Assembly: GCA_019456145.1 (NCBI GenBank)
Contig: VRUL01000046.1
Span: 1 to 38,868, forward strand
Direction of reading: 5' to 3'
From: Planctomycetota bacterium
GTDB lineage: Bacteria > Planctomycetota > Phycisphaerae > Sedimentisphaerales > Anaerobacaceae
DNA: 38,868 nt
How positions within the stretch are numbered: the stretch's first letter is position 1; each line of letters begins with the position of its first letter. This document shows positions 1-8,653 of the stretch, in pieces. The notes under the pieces were generated by a model. That model worked only from the letters and a program-made list of their open reading frames with translations. It made no database searches and was not told the DNA's origin. Both the position numbers and the translations under genes were made by a program.

Positions 1-38
1 ATTGGCAATACTTAATTGTTTGGAGAGATTGCTCATTT

Positions 39-3000
39 TCAACATTCGCTTTTTTTAGTCTTGCGTGCTTTCCATCTCCGCCTGTCCCGTACGTTAAGCG
101 CTCCCAACGCAACAGCAAGGCCGACGTATGGCAACAGGAGTTCCACAGCACTCGCCTGGCTGTCCAGAGACATCGAACAGCCTCCGCCTCCAAAAAAGCC
201 GCCATCGCCACCAAAGGGACCACCGCCACCAAATATGGAAAAGTGGGTAGTCTTAAAACGCAAAGCATATAAACCAGAAGATATTTGGATGATCTCTACA
301 TCAGTTATCCCCTCTTGACTGTATAGACCCATAAGAGGGTTATACCAGTATACTGAAGGAGAGCTGACCAAAGTTGTAGCATTATATGGTATAGTTATAG
401 TAACCGGCTCACTAAAAGTTGTCCCACTTGGCCCGAATTCATACAAGAAAGTGCGGTTATTCGAAGGAGGTTTTTGAGGATTCCTTATTTTTGAGATAGT
501 AATAGTTATGTCACTTAAATAAGCCCCCGCCGGTATTTCAACGGAAACATCGTCAGTATCATTTATAGACCCAAATGGTGTACCAATGTTCGTATTTGAA
601 GAAACAGGAGCAAGTGTAGATGGTACTAATGGTTCAGGATCTATAAAAGTGCTGCCGGCATAACATATATCCGTTCTCCCATTGATCCAGACTAAATACG
701 GGTAACCGTATTGGTCTATTCCTATTGCGGGCTGACTTTGGTCGTCTGTTGTGAAATCGTTACCAACATAGATATTTGTGCCGTTGGCTGTTACTTCCAC
801 GGCATAGAGTTCCGCCTCTGCATTGCGCTCATCTCGCCAACAGGCGAAAACCTTTAAATCATTTCCTGTGCCCGTGGTGATAATCACTGGTGATAACTGG
901 TCTGCACCCTTTGTGTCATCTATAATACTACTTCCCGCTAAAGGACTCCCCGGCAGGCCGTCACTGGTTCTGGCATAGTAGATGTCATCATTTCCAGGAG
1001 TGTCGTCAAGCCACACCAAGTGCAAAACAGATCCGACAGCTTCGGTAGCGATCGCAGGATTTGACTGGCTCTCTTCTTTGGTTACTATGGGGATATTGGT
1101 CCATGAATCGTTACTGGCAGCTCCATAAATGTTGTTATTAGATTTTGTTGCGGGGGGGATGATTCTTTTATCTGTCCACACTACATAAACTGTGTTAGAG
1201 GAATCTGCGGCAATAGCCGGCTCAAACTGATCAAAGCTGTCAGTTGTTATTTGTGAAACTACTTTTGTTAAGAAAGCGTTGATGGAGGTGGCAATGTAGA
1301 TATCCTTATTGCCGTTGCGGTCATCTTCCCAAACAATATAGGCGTTGTTGGAATTATCAACAACAATGGCAGGATTGACTTGATTGGCGTCCGAGTCCAC
1401 AACTTTCTGTTCAGTAGACCAGTTATCACCACCATCAACGGAGATCGATACATAGATATCCCAATTCCCACTGCGATTATCCTGCCAGGCAAGGTAAAGT
1501 TTATCAGAGGAATCTACTGCGATAACAGGATTACCCTGGTCGGGGATATCATCTGTAACCTGAACAACGCCACTACTAATAAAACTATCGGCTCCGGCCA
1601 CAAGTTTACCTACATAAATATCTCTGCTGCCTACTACTCCCTGAGGCCAGGCTACCCAGATATTTCCACTGCTGTCAGTGATGGTAGTAAGTGGTCCCCA
1701 ATTATCGTTACTCGAACCCGAACTTAGTATCTTATTTTCACCGAATGAACGCATCTCAGATATAAATGAATATGAATACTCCACCATTGTATTTGTGGTT
1801 GTAGCTAAGTCGTTAGCATTTACCGTAACCGTTAGAGTTTGATCGAAATCAAACTTTTCATTGGGCTGATATATATATTTATAAGCAGAGATGTTTCCAG
1901 TACGTCGGCAAACGCCTTTGACTGTCTGTGGTTTACCTGTCGAGTTATAGACGCCAGCAGAAGTTTCATTGTCACCGTCATAAATTAAATCACCATTGAC
2001 TTTGATCTCTACCGTATTGGCATCAACACCGTCTCCTGAATCGGTAATATCCAGAGTTACTAATGTATTCAGAGATGCCTGAATTGCGTCTGCTCCAGGT
2101 GAAAGATTAGTAACCGTCGGGGCTGTTACGTCCTGCTCATCAATAGCGAAACTGGCGGCAATAGTATGATCGGCGGTAACATTCGTGAAGCTATAACTAC
2201 TCACGGCGCCAACTGAGCTGCCATCCACCAGGACATCGACGACGTGATAACCCGCATTGGCTGTAATAGTATATGTTTGTGAGCTGCCTGAATTAACCTG
2301 CGTAGAGCCGCTCGGGCTGATTGTGCCGCCGCTGCCGGCGCTGGCTGTAATTGTGTAGGTATCGGTAGCAAAACTGGCGGCAATAGTATGATTGGTGGTA
2401 ACGTTCGTGAAGCTGTAGCTGCTCACGGCACCAACCGAGCTGCCATCCACCAATACGTCGGAGATATCGTATCCTGCATTTGCAGTGATAGTATATGTCT
2501 GTGAGCCACCTGAAACGACCAGTGTCCCGCTCGGATTTATCTGTCCCCCACTCCCCGCAATGGCTATAATACTGTAGGTACTTGCCACGGAGGTGGTAAA
2601 AGTATTGTCGCCGCTGGTGGACTCGTTTCCGGATGTGTCTGCTGATTTTACACGGAAGTGATATGCAGTACTCTGAGACAGGCCCGTGAGTAAAACAGAG
2701 TGAGAAGTAACAAGGCTCGAATCAAGATTCGTAGCGCTTCCATAATTGGTGTCTAAACCATATTCTACCTGTGAGTTAGAAGCCTCATCGGTGTTCCAGG
2801 TTATGGTTGCTTGTGAAGCGGTTACGTTCGATGTTTGCACATTGGAAATAACAGGGGCGTTAGTATCTGGTGTCGTGCCTTCGTTGTAAAGATCGAGAAT
2901 TTCACTAACAGCCAAAGCCCGGTTATAGATATGTACTTCATCGATCGTGCCGTCAAACGGAGCGTAACCTCCTGGATTCCGACCAATCCAGGCTGGTACG

Positions 3001-5435
3001 ATGCTGTTAATAGAAATTGTCCCCGTTTTGGGCAATGTCCCTACTTCGGCACCATCCTTATATAAAATCATACTGCTACCATCATAAGCAGCAACTGCAT
3101 GAACCCATTCGTCGGTATTGATGTCGCCGGAAGTTGCGATTAACGTATTAGTACTTCCATTTGTTTTCAATCTGAATCTTAACCTTGTGCCTCCACTGCT
3201 TATGGTGCTCACCATCCAATAATGATCCTGTTCACTGCTTCCGGTTGCTTTGGAGATTAGTCGGTTATCAGCACTACTTACAATGAAGCTATCAGCCTTA
3301 AACCATGCTGTTAAGGTTATGCCGGTTCCCACAGCATCCAAATTGCCTATATCGACGTAATCGTCTATTCCATCGAAGCTCAGAGCGTTGCCAATTCTTC
3401 CAGTAGTCCAAACTGGCCCGTTGATTAAGGTTCCTGTGTTGCCCGCACCTGATGAATCTTGGGTCGTGGTTCCACTGCCCTCATCAAATCTCCAGTAGCC
3501 AACTAAGCCTTGGTTGTACTGATATTCTATTTCGGTTTGTCCCATTGAGTTTCCGGCAAGATCTTGGATATCGACCACGGTTAAGGTATAGGTTAAGTTT
3601 TCTGTGTGGGCTGAAGTTGTTAGTGTAACCGTATCAGTATCAAGCGAAGCTGCAATTACAGATATTCCATTATTAATACTGTAATTATTTGTCTGTTCTG
3701 CTGATGTTGAATCCAATAATTCGCTGAAAGTAATTTCAAGTGAAGTCTCGGTGGAACTGACTGATAAAATAGACGGGGGAGTAGTATCCTGGAGGGTTGT
3801 AGCCTGGACAGCATTACTTCGTCCCGATTCTAATGCTTGACCGTTTACTGCTGAAACCTCATAAGAGTATGTTGTCCCGCTATTGAGACCTGTGTCTGAG
3901 TATGACGTAGAAACTGAGGTGTCAATCTGGCTTGAGTCGCTGTATATCCTATAGTAGTTTACCCCAGATTCAGGATCACTGGATGCGTCCCAGGCCAGAC
4001 TAATAGAGTTTTCCGTCTGGGCCGTACTGATTAAGTTGGTAGGCGCCAATGGTGGTGTGTTGTCAAGTTCCTCTTCTAACAGCGGCCTGTAAGTATCCCA
4101 CATTTCTGCTACCCAACCACTCGGTTGCCATCCAGCAGTTTCTCCCGGAACAGGATATCCAAATGGATCAGGATCACCATTAGTTATAGCCGTATACCTA
4201 TCCATATAATCAAATAATGCATCATGATTCCAACGATTTTTTGATTTCATAATTAGAGCAGTAAGAATATGACCCTGCCATGACCTAGAAGTACAACATC
4301 GTCTATAAAGAGTATGCCATGCTGCATCAGATTGTTCTGGAGCTATAGAATATCTAAGCCCCCATTCCGGCATTCCTATCATAGCAACAGTATATGGGTA
4401 GGGAGTTCCGCCACGAATATCAGGATTCCATGTTGGGCCATTTGTAAGGTCAACATCAGCTTGACTAACATAAAAAGTTTCCGTGTCCATGCCAAAATAA
4501 TAATCACCGCCGTCAGTTCCAATTCCTTTCATCCCCGCATCATCAAGCATTAAACCAGCAAAAATAATAGGCAATTTTCTGCCCTGACCATGGCCTGCTT
4601 CTCCAGGCCAATTATGATTACCACCATTCTTCAAAATTCCATAAAGGTCAATACCAACCTGGACATACCTTATAAGCAAAGTTTCTTTTTGAACCTGGGG
4701 AATATTAGTATGAAGCATCAAAGCTCCGACTCCTGCTGTACTGGCAATTTCACGCCCATAATTATACATATTATCAGAAGGATGATAATAAACACCAGTC
4801 CAGCCTGGCCAATGATCAAGCCATACTCTTTCAAAAGACCTCTCAACATCAGATATTGATGGAGCGCCAGATGTTGGTAAACTTTCCAATAAACTCCAGT
4901 TCAACTGATTTGTACTATATAGAGTTGTATGAGTTCTATCAGTATAAGATGGTCTAAAAGTTCCTTCTGGGGGAACAGAATCCATAACAGTAAGAACTGC
5001 CGCTGTTTTCATACTAGTTGGTAGTGAAGGACTATTTATTGGAGGGGTATTGCTTATTGATGAAACCAACGAATCTGTTGCATAAAGAGTTAAAGGCAGA
5101 TTTAACCCAACATTCTTTGATGCATCATATCTCCCATATTGTTCATCATAACCTTGAACAATCTCATTCCCAACCCATTCACCAGCAACAGGATTTTTTT
5201 CAGACCCATGAACGTCAAATCCATTGTAAACATTTGCACCTGGACTTATACCCATTACAATAATGCCACTCCCTTCATCTAGAACCCAATAATCCCCATT
5301 TGCAAACTGGCCAACTTGGTAATCCTTATCAAAAGTCCAGGTTATTCCGTGCCGACTTATCTGTGTAGTGGCTAAAGCAAACTGCCCGAGGATTGTGATT
5401 GTTAAAAACAAGATAGAAATCTTTAGCGGACGCAT
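39..5435 (-). CDS. Large secreted multidomain surface protein (LamG, FN3, InlB-type repeats, BNR-like repeats, Gly/Cys C-terminal anchor)
   Basis: Probably a cell-surface adhesin or polysaccharide-binding/degrading protein. The frame opens at 5525 (1,828 residues), but the ATG at 5435 is preferred because it starts directly at a classic signal peptide (MRPLKISILFLTI...FALA) and has a weak AGG upstream; no ribosome site is visible at 5525. Numbering from the longer form: a globular region at about 55-490 (GRKLPIIFAGLMLDDAG resembles alpha/alpha-barrel lyase-like proteins, low confidence), FN3 at 490-578, Ig-like at 580-670, LamG (GYWRFDEGSG) at 673-885, a second FN3-like domain, two tandem repeats ending SYSFTNVT, then a series of BNR-like blades (AWQDNRSGNWDIYVS, VWEDDRNGNKDIYIA), a ZU5-like segment, a Gly-rich stretch, Cys1783, one membrane segment and a basic tail. 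The C-terminus has the Gly-Cys/TM/Arg pattern of non-exosortase anchors (MYXO- or Synerg-CTERM-like), not a PEP motif. Exact substrate unknown. Confidence 0.88.
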   Translation of the reverse strand: MRPLKISILFLTITILGQFALATTQISRHGITWTFDKDYQVGQFANGDYWVLDEGSGIIVMGISPGANVYNGFDVHGSEKNPVAGEWVGNEIVQGYDEQYGRYDASKNVGLNLPLTLYATDSLVSSISNTPPINSPSLPTSMKTAAVLTVMDSVPPEGTFRPSYTDRTHTTLYSTNQLNWSLLESLPTSGAPSISDVERSFERVWLDHWPGWTGVYYHPSDNMYNYGREIASTAGVGALMLHTNIPQVQKETLLIRYVQVGIDLYGILKNGGNHNWPGEAGHGQGRKLPIIFAGLMLDDAGMKGIGTDGGDYYFGMDTETFYVSQADVDLTNGPTWNPDIRGGTPYPYTVAMIGMPEWGLRYSIAPEQSDAAWHTLYRRCCTSRSWQGHILTALIMKSKNRWNHDALFDYMDRYTAITNGDPDPFGYPVPGETAGWQPSGWVAEMWDTYRPLLEEELDNTPPLAPTNLISTAQTENSISLAWDASSDPESGVNYYRIYSDSSQIDTSVSTSYSDTGLNSGTTYSYEVSAVNGQALESGRSNAVQATTLQDTTPPSILSVSSTETSLEITFSELLDSTSAEQTNNYSINNGISVIAASLDTDTVTLTTSAHTENLTYTLTVVDIQDLAGNSMGQTEIEYQYNQGLVGYWRFDEGSGTTTQDSSGAGNTGTLINGPVWTTGRIGNALSFDGIDDYVDIGNLDAVGTGITLTAWFKADSFIVSSADNRLISKATGSSEQDHYWMVSTISSGGTRLRFRLKTNGSTNTLIATSGDINTDEWVHAVAAYDGSSMILYKDGAEVGTLPKTGTISINSIVPAWIGRNPGGYAPFDGTIDEVHIYNRALAVSEILDLYNEGTTPDTNAPVISNVQTSNVTASQATITWNTDEASNSQVEYGLDTNYGSATNLDSSLVTSHSVLLTGLSQSTAYHFRVKSADTSGNESTSGDNTFTTSVASTYSIIAIAGSGGQINPSGTLVVSGGSQTYTITANAGYDISDVLVDGSSVGAVSSYSFTNVTTNHTIAASFATDTYTITASAGSGGTISPSGSTQVNSGSSQTYTITANAGYHVVDVLVDGSSVGAVSSYSFTNVTADHTIAASFAIDEQDVTAPTVTNLSPGADAIQASLNTLVTLDITDSGDGVDANTVEIKVNGDLIYDGDNETSAGVYNSTGKPQTVKGVCRRTGNISAYKYIYQPNEKFDFDQTLTVTVNANDLATTTNTMVEYSYSFISEMRSFGENKILSSGSSNDNWGPLTTITDSSGNIWVAWPQGVVGSRDIYVGKLVAGADSFISSGVVQVTDDIPDQGNPVIAVDSSDKLYLAWQDNRSGNWDIYVSISVDGGDNWSTEQKVVDSDANQVNPAIVVDNSNNAYIVWEDDRNGNKDIYIATSINAFLTKVVSQITTDSFDQFEPAIAADSSNTVYVVWTDKRIIPPATKSNNNIYGAASNDSWTNIPIVTKEESQSNPAIATEAVGSVLHLVWLDDTPGNDDIYYARTSDGLPGSPLAGSSIIDDTKGADQLSPVIITTGTGNDLKVFACWRDERNAEAELYAVEVTANGTNIYVGNDFTTDDQSQPAIGIDQYGYPYLVWINGRTDICYAGSTFIDPEPLVPSTLAPVSSNTNIGTPFGSINDTDDVSVEIPAGAYLSDITITISKIRNPQKPPSNNRTFLYEFGPSGTTFSEPVTITIPYNATTLVSSPSVYWYNPLMGLYSQEGITDVEIIQISSGLYALRFKTTHFSIFGGGGPFGGDGGFFGGGGCSMSLDSQASAVELLLPYVGLAVALGALNVRDRRRWKARKTKKSEC
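2147..2590 (-). repeat. Tandem 222-bp in-frame coding repeat
   Basis: Two adjacent copies (starting about 2147 and 2369 on the plus strand, period 222 bp = 74 codons) are highly similar at DNA level. They encode paired beta-rich modules, each with DVLVDGSSVGAVSSYSF near its end. This is a recent internal duplication within the large surface protein and a likely site of copy-number change by slippage. Confidence 0.85.
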
Positions 5436-5580
5436 ACTACCTAATGACATGCATAGCGCATTTTTTGATGTTTTAATACGCCCACATGCTGGGCGAAATC
5501 TCTCTTTTTTATTTACTGTGTACATTGTTCAGACGCTATAGGGAAAATATATTGTTGCATATCTTCTCAGTATAAAGTCT

Positions 5581-5860
5581 AAGAAATAAATTCCGGTAGA
5601 GGCAAACATTGTCTTTTACCTATTATGATTCCTGTAAGCTGTACACGCTAAATTTGCGCATATGGCTCTCTATTAGTTTTATTATCGGGCTAATACAGCG
5701 CCGGTAATGAGTATAAATCTTAAGAATTAATTCTAACGGAGGTAAACATCATTGGTGGTTTTGCACATCCCTGCTGAGATTTGCATACATAGCATCCTTT
5801 TAGCTATATTATAGGACATTATGATGCGGACGGAGAGAAGAAAAGAGTCAAAGATATAGA
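5581..5860. repeat. ~280-bp diverged direct repeat, copy 1 (upstream of the large surface protein)
   Basis: This stretch aligns with 6962-7235 in the same orientation. Shared landmarks are GAGGCAAACA/AAGGCAAACA, TTTTATTATCGG.CTAAT, CAGCGCC, ATGAGTATAAATC, GGTAAACATCA and AGTCAAAGATAT. Each copy is itself made of two related ~130-bp halves, both ending in TTAG.T.TATTAT. Read on the minus strand the halves end in TATAAT-like -10 elements (here CCTATAATATAGC at about 5803-5815), so the repeat is probably a duplicated promoter/leader for the minus-strand gene. It lies between that gene and its upstream neighbour. Confidence 0.7.
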
Positions 5861-6157
5861 ATTTCATCAATATCATAACAAATACAGCACATATTATCAA
5901 TCGTAGCGAGTATAACGGTTGTTCGGGCTATATATCCGCAAGAAGTATAGGCGAAGCCCAGCATTTGCGGCATTATTTTGCTGATTACCGAGTTTATCGG
6001 TAAAAATGCGGAATGTTTCTAATGTATCGGTAATAATGGCTGTATCGAGCTTGCCGACGGATATCTGGGTATTCGTATTAGTGATAGCCAAAGACGTTCA
6101 CGTTTGCTTCATTCCCCTGCTGTTCCCGAAGCCTGTCTGCAAATTTACGGATTGTAG
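5861..6157 (-). other. Intergenic stretch with possible decayed coding sequence
   Basis: About 300 bp between the repeat and the methyltransferase stop. On the minus strand, open stretches in different frames follow each other (for example KFADRLREQQGNEANVNVF read from about 6150, and a 64-residue frame at 5897-6091). This looks like a broken gene rather than an intact one. I do not recognise the family, and chance open frames cannot be excluded. Confidence 0.3.
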
Positions 6158-6862
6158 CTATTCTTTGGACTGTGGGTGACTTATAGACTTTAACCATCTA
6201 TAATTTAGCGATATTTGCCCTCCAATCACTATCAGTGTTTCAGCCATAAAGGTCACTCGTTGTTTGATTATCTTGCTGTCGGGAAAACAATCGTTGAGTT
6301 CCCTCGCGGTCATAAGTCGAAGATCGGTGCGATGCCTGCCAAACGTATATCTACGCTTGACAGGGTTGTAAGTGAAAATCCTACCGATCCATAAATAGGC
6401 ATTACCTGGAAGCCAAGTAACAAACGGTAGCCGCATGTGAAACTCGAAAGGGAACCAGCGATTTGGGGTACTGACAAACCAACACTTGCCTACCCGAGTT
6501 ATCTCAGCGGCCATTTTCCTCTGTTTTTCGAAGCTGCCAAGATGCTCAATAACGGCATTGCTAAAAACGACATCGAAATACTTATCGGGCCAAGGCATTT
6601 CACAAGCATCACCTATGACTGCATCAATTTCTGGATAGAACTGGTTTATCAAGGATATGTATTCCGGTGCGAGGTTTATCGCAGAAATCCTGTTTTTCCA
6701 AGGATAGAAATCGATAAATTGTAACCTGTCAGCACCAGATGGGTCAACTTGGGCGCCAACATCGAGAATCTTCATATTTTCGGTGGGCATCATGATTCTA
6801 TTAAATAGTTTCAGTTTTCGCCTACGGCTTATTTTTGATAGCTTCGAGATCAGCCCAATCAT
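6158..6862 (-). CDS. Class I SAM-dependent methyltransferase
   Basis: Cytoplasmic methyltransferase of the Methyltransf_11 type, 234 residues. Visible motifs are motif I (ILDVGAQVDPSG), an acidic/polar motif II-III region with GDACEMPWPD and FDVVFSNAVIEHL, and the post-motif STPNRWFPFEFH. The motif I glycines are partly replaced (DVGAQ rather than DLGCGTG), which is common in methyltransferases of polysaccharide clusters. The ATG at 6862 is chosen over the in-frame ATG at 6877 because GAGGAG lies about 5 bases before it. It is transcribed with the large surface-protein gene downstream, but 600 bp of repeat and debris separate them. Target unknown; a sugar or lipid of the surface polysaccharide is a guess. 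Confidence 0.8.
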   Translation of the reverse strand: MIGLISKLSKISRRRKLKLFNRIMMPTENMKILDVGAQVDPSGADRLQFIDFYPWKNRISAINLAPEYISLINQFYPEIDAVIGDACEMPWPDKYFDVVFSNAVIEHLGSFEKQRKMAAEITRVGKCWFVSTPNRWFPFEFHMRLPFVTWLPGNAYLWIGRIFTYNPVKRRYTFGRHRTDLRLMTARELNDCFPDSKIIKQRVTFMAETLIVIGGQISLNYRWLKSISHPQSKE

Positions 6863-6961
6863 ATAGTCTCCTCGCATTTCTCCTTTCGTTTCCTGAAGCG
6901 ATAGTTGCTCAGTTCTTTATCCATACGACGTCGACATTATAAGTGCTATATAATAATAAAA

Positions 6962-7235
6962 AAGAAGAAAGGATTCTGGCAAAGGCAAACAGTACTTTTA
7001 TCTATGCTGCCCATACTGAATTTGCACGTATATTTCGATATTAGCTTTATTATCGGTCTAATTCAGCGCCAGTGATGAGTATAAATCGTGAGAATAACTC
7101 TTGCCGAAGGTAAACATCACTGATGATTTTTACATCAATGTTGAGAATTGCGCATATATCATCCTAATTAGCTTTATTATAAGACGATAAGGCATGAGTT
7201 TCAAGTAGAAAATAGTCAAAGATATGTAATTATTA
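6962..7235. repeat. ~280-bp diverged direct repeat, copy 2 (upstream of the methyltransferase)
   Basis: Second copy of the repeat at 5581-5860, same orientation. It starts 100 bp upstream of the methyltransferase start, as copy 1 sits upstream of the surface-protein gene. Internal halves are about 6965-7060 and 7090-7185. The pair brackets the methyltransferase gene. Confidence 0.7.
7176..7204 (-). promoter_or_regulatory. Sigma70-type promoter for the minus-strand genes
   Basis: On the minus strand TTGAAA (7199-7204) and TATAAT (7176-7181) are separated by exactly 17 bases. It lies in copy 2 of the repeat and would give a leader of about 300 bases before the methyltransferase start at 6862. 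The equivalent place in copy 1 keeps TATAAT but lacks a good -35. Confidence 0.6.
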
Positions 7236-7595
7236 ACGCCGTATACAAGTTTTTCAAAATACGGTTGTTGCCTCGAAAATAAAGTTGCTTTTTGGCCAAA
7301 AAACCATAGATAAGTTCTACAAAGATCTTATCTTAAGGGCTAAAAATCAAGGTTACTCTTCAAAACCGAGGGTGCCCCATTGATAGTCTACTGTTCCCAA
7401 ATCCGTTATGAACGTGAAGTTTTATGGATTGTAATTATTATATGAATTTTAGGGATTCTGCTGAATCTCTACAACTTATTTCTTTTTACCAACTATATGC
7501 ATTTTGCAGCTTTTGGTGTTTTCTGACATATCAATCTTTAGACTCTGCGTATCGAAAAAAACTTAAAAAATTTTGCTTTTTTTTCATTAAAAGGT

Positions 7596-7624
7596 TTGAC
7601 AGAGATTTTCACGGCCTATAGTAT
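7596..7624 (+). promoter_or_regulatory. Candidate promoter of duplicated unit A
   Basis: TTGACA at 7596-7601 and TAGTAT at 7619-7624 with a 17-base spacer, exactly 759 bp before the corresponding promoter of unit B. The -10 is weaker than in unit B. Confidence 0.55.
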
Positions 7625-7630
7625 ATACCC

Positions 7631-7674
7631 ATATAGTCAAAAGCATATGCCTATATAGTCAATAGCATATTCCT
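7631..7674 (+). repeat. Two tandem 22-bp repeats at the presumed transcription start
   Basis: ATATAGTCAAAAGCATATGC and a near-identical second copy occupy 7631-7652 and 7653-7674 with two mismatches. They are absent from unit B and sit directly after the -10 of unit A, where a tandem binding site or a slippage product would alter initiation. Confidence 0.8.
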
Positions 7675-7804
7675 GTCTATTGGCTTTAGTGCACCTCGCA
7701 GGGAAGGGAGAGGCACATCTCAGATGTTTTCCAATGGATTGAACGGGTTCTAAGGTGACGGTTCGGTTGTGTCCATTCTGTCGCCAGTAGACTTGTTGTG
7801 GTTA

Positions 7805-7850
7805 ACGTTTCTGTAGCCTGGTCTAAAGGATGGCGTAAACGTCTTTTTTT
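7805..7850 (+). terminator. Intrinsic terminator in leader A
   Basis: ACGTTT (7805-7810) pairs with AAACGT (7837-7842), with GCC/GGC pairing inside (7816-7818 with 7832-7834), followed by seven T at 7844-7850. It lies at the same relative place as the hairpin at 8519-8563, with changed but still pairing arms. Confidence 0.55.
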
Positions 7851-7950
7851 GTTTTAGTAATTACTACTTTTGGCCTATGTCTTTATTGTTAGTTAAAAGC
7901 ACTATTATTATCGGCTCGTAAGGATCGAGCTGAAGCGGAAAGGACTATCA

Positions 7951-8193
7951 GTGCCGAGAAGGAAGCCGAATAAATTGGGTAAGATTTCAATGTGGTTCAT
8001 TTGGGTTTTGCCCTTTTTGAATTTGCCCATACGGCTATTCCCCGATACGAATGAGAGTATTACAACTGATGGTAAAAACAGATTCCGCCCTGATTTACTA
8101 AAATTGAACATTTCTTTACTTTGCCCAAAAATTGATAAGGCTCCAAAACGCTTTAGAATAATTGTCTTTGATCAAATGGTATATGGATTGTAA
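7951..8193 (+). pseudogene. Relic of an epsI 5' end (duplicated start)
   Basis: An 80-codon frame with a GTG start preceded by GAAAGGA. Its first ~30 residues (NKLGKISMWFIWVLPFL) correspond to the start of EpsI at 8654 (KPGKISTRFIWILAILL) including the membrane anchor, but the rest has no EpsI signature (no HRP..CYP). The upstream promoter and leader are duplicated with it. It could still make a short membrane peptide. I regard it as a decayed copy. Confidence 0.6.
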
Positions 8194-8354
8194 CTATTTT
8201 GAGGTTTCTGAATATGTTGAAGACTATAGTTCACATAGAGATACTTCCTATCTTGCAGATGTTACCGACTTTGCATGTACCACCTATTTTATGTCACATA
8301 ATTATCGGAGCACTATGTATTTTACATAAAATGTCTATTTTAAATGCAATGAAC

Positions 8355-8383
8355 TTGACTAAGGTTTACATAACTGGTATAAT
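8355..8383 (+). promoter_or_regulatory. Sigma70-type promoter of epsI
   Basis: TTGACT at 8355-8360 and a perfect TATAAT at 8378-8383, 17-base spacer, near-consensus. Transcription would start near 8390, about 265 bases before the epsI start codon. Confidence 0.75.
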
Positions 8384-8389
8384 TAGGGT

Positions 8390-8563
8390 TCATATTAGTT
8401 TTAGCGTTCCTCACAGGGAAAGAGGGATCATATCTAAGTTTACAAGGGATTGACAGGTCGTTAGGAGGGAGTTTGGCTGCGTCCAAAGATACGGTGAACA
8501 GAATTGTTGTCGGCGAAATTTCTGTCGCCAATGGGGACTGAGTCGGCACAGAAACTTTTTTTT
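8390..8563 (+). ncRNA. Structured 5' leader of epsI ending in a terminator (candidate attenuator or riboswitch)
   Basis: Between the promoter and the terminator lie a CCTC...GAGG hairpin (8409-8425, loop ACAGGGAAA) and a block GG.T..TAGG.G...GTTTGGCTGCGTCC (8457-8484) that are both kept in the duplicate leader at 7694-7774. In the duplicate the loops change while the CCTC/GAGG arms stay. A conserved leader followed by a terminator before the first gene is the layout of a transcription-attenuation switch. It does not match a riboswitch class I can recognise. Confidence 0.5.
8519..8563 (+). terminator. Intrinsic terminator in the epsI leader
   Basis: TTTCTGT (8519-8525) pairs fully with ACAGAAA (8548-8554), GCC (8527-8529) with GGC (8545-8547), then C and eight T (8556-8563). 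It stands 90 bases before the epsI start, so readthrough is needed for expression from the promoter at 8355. Confidence 0.75.
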
Positions 8564-8653
8564 GAAAGGTTTGTACTACTTTTGACTTATGTTTTTTAGG
8601 GTAGTCGCAAGTTTGTATTAACGGAACTTAGGTAATATCAACGGAGAAGAGAA

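Larger units (their letters stand above)
7423..8020 (+). repeat. Tandem duplication unit A: promoter, leader and first codons of an epsI-like gene
   Basis: Unit A matches unit B (8182-8725) in the same order: TATGGATTGTAA, a promoter, a CCTC...GAGG hairpin, a GG.T..TAGG...GG.TG.GTCC block, TTGTTGT then TTTCTGT.GCC of a terminator hairpin, and codons for KxxKISxxFIWxL. The offset is 759 bp up to the promoter and drops to about 715 after it. The 44-bp difference equals the two 22-bp repeats found only in unit A. Confidence 0.75.

Noticed and set aside
7424..7621. 65-codon frame in unit A
   Set aside because: It runs into the promoter region of unit A, and the corresponding region in unit B does not preserve the frame.
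8199..8453. 84-codon plus-strand frame before epsI
   Set aside because: It spans the epsI promoter at 8355-8383, shows odd composition and no family features.
8405..8490. Leader resembling a cyclic-di-GMP (GEMM-I) riboswitch because of CACAGGGAAA
   Set aside because: Only this short string fits; the GGGACGCAAAGC block and tetraloop-receptor layout of GEMM-I are not found in order.
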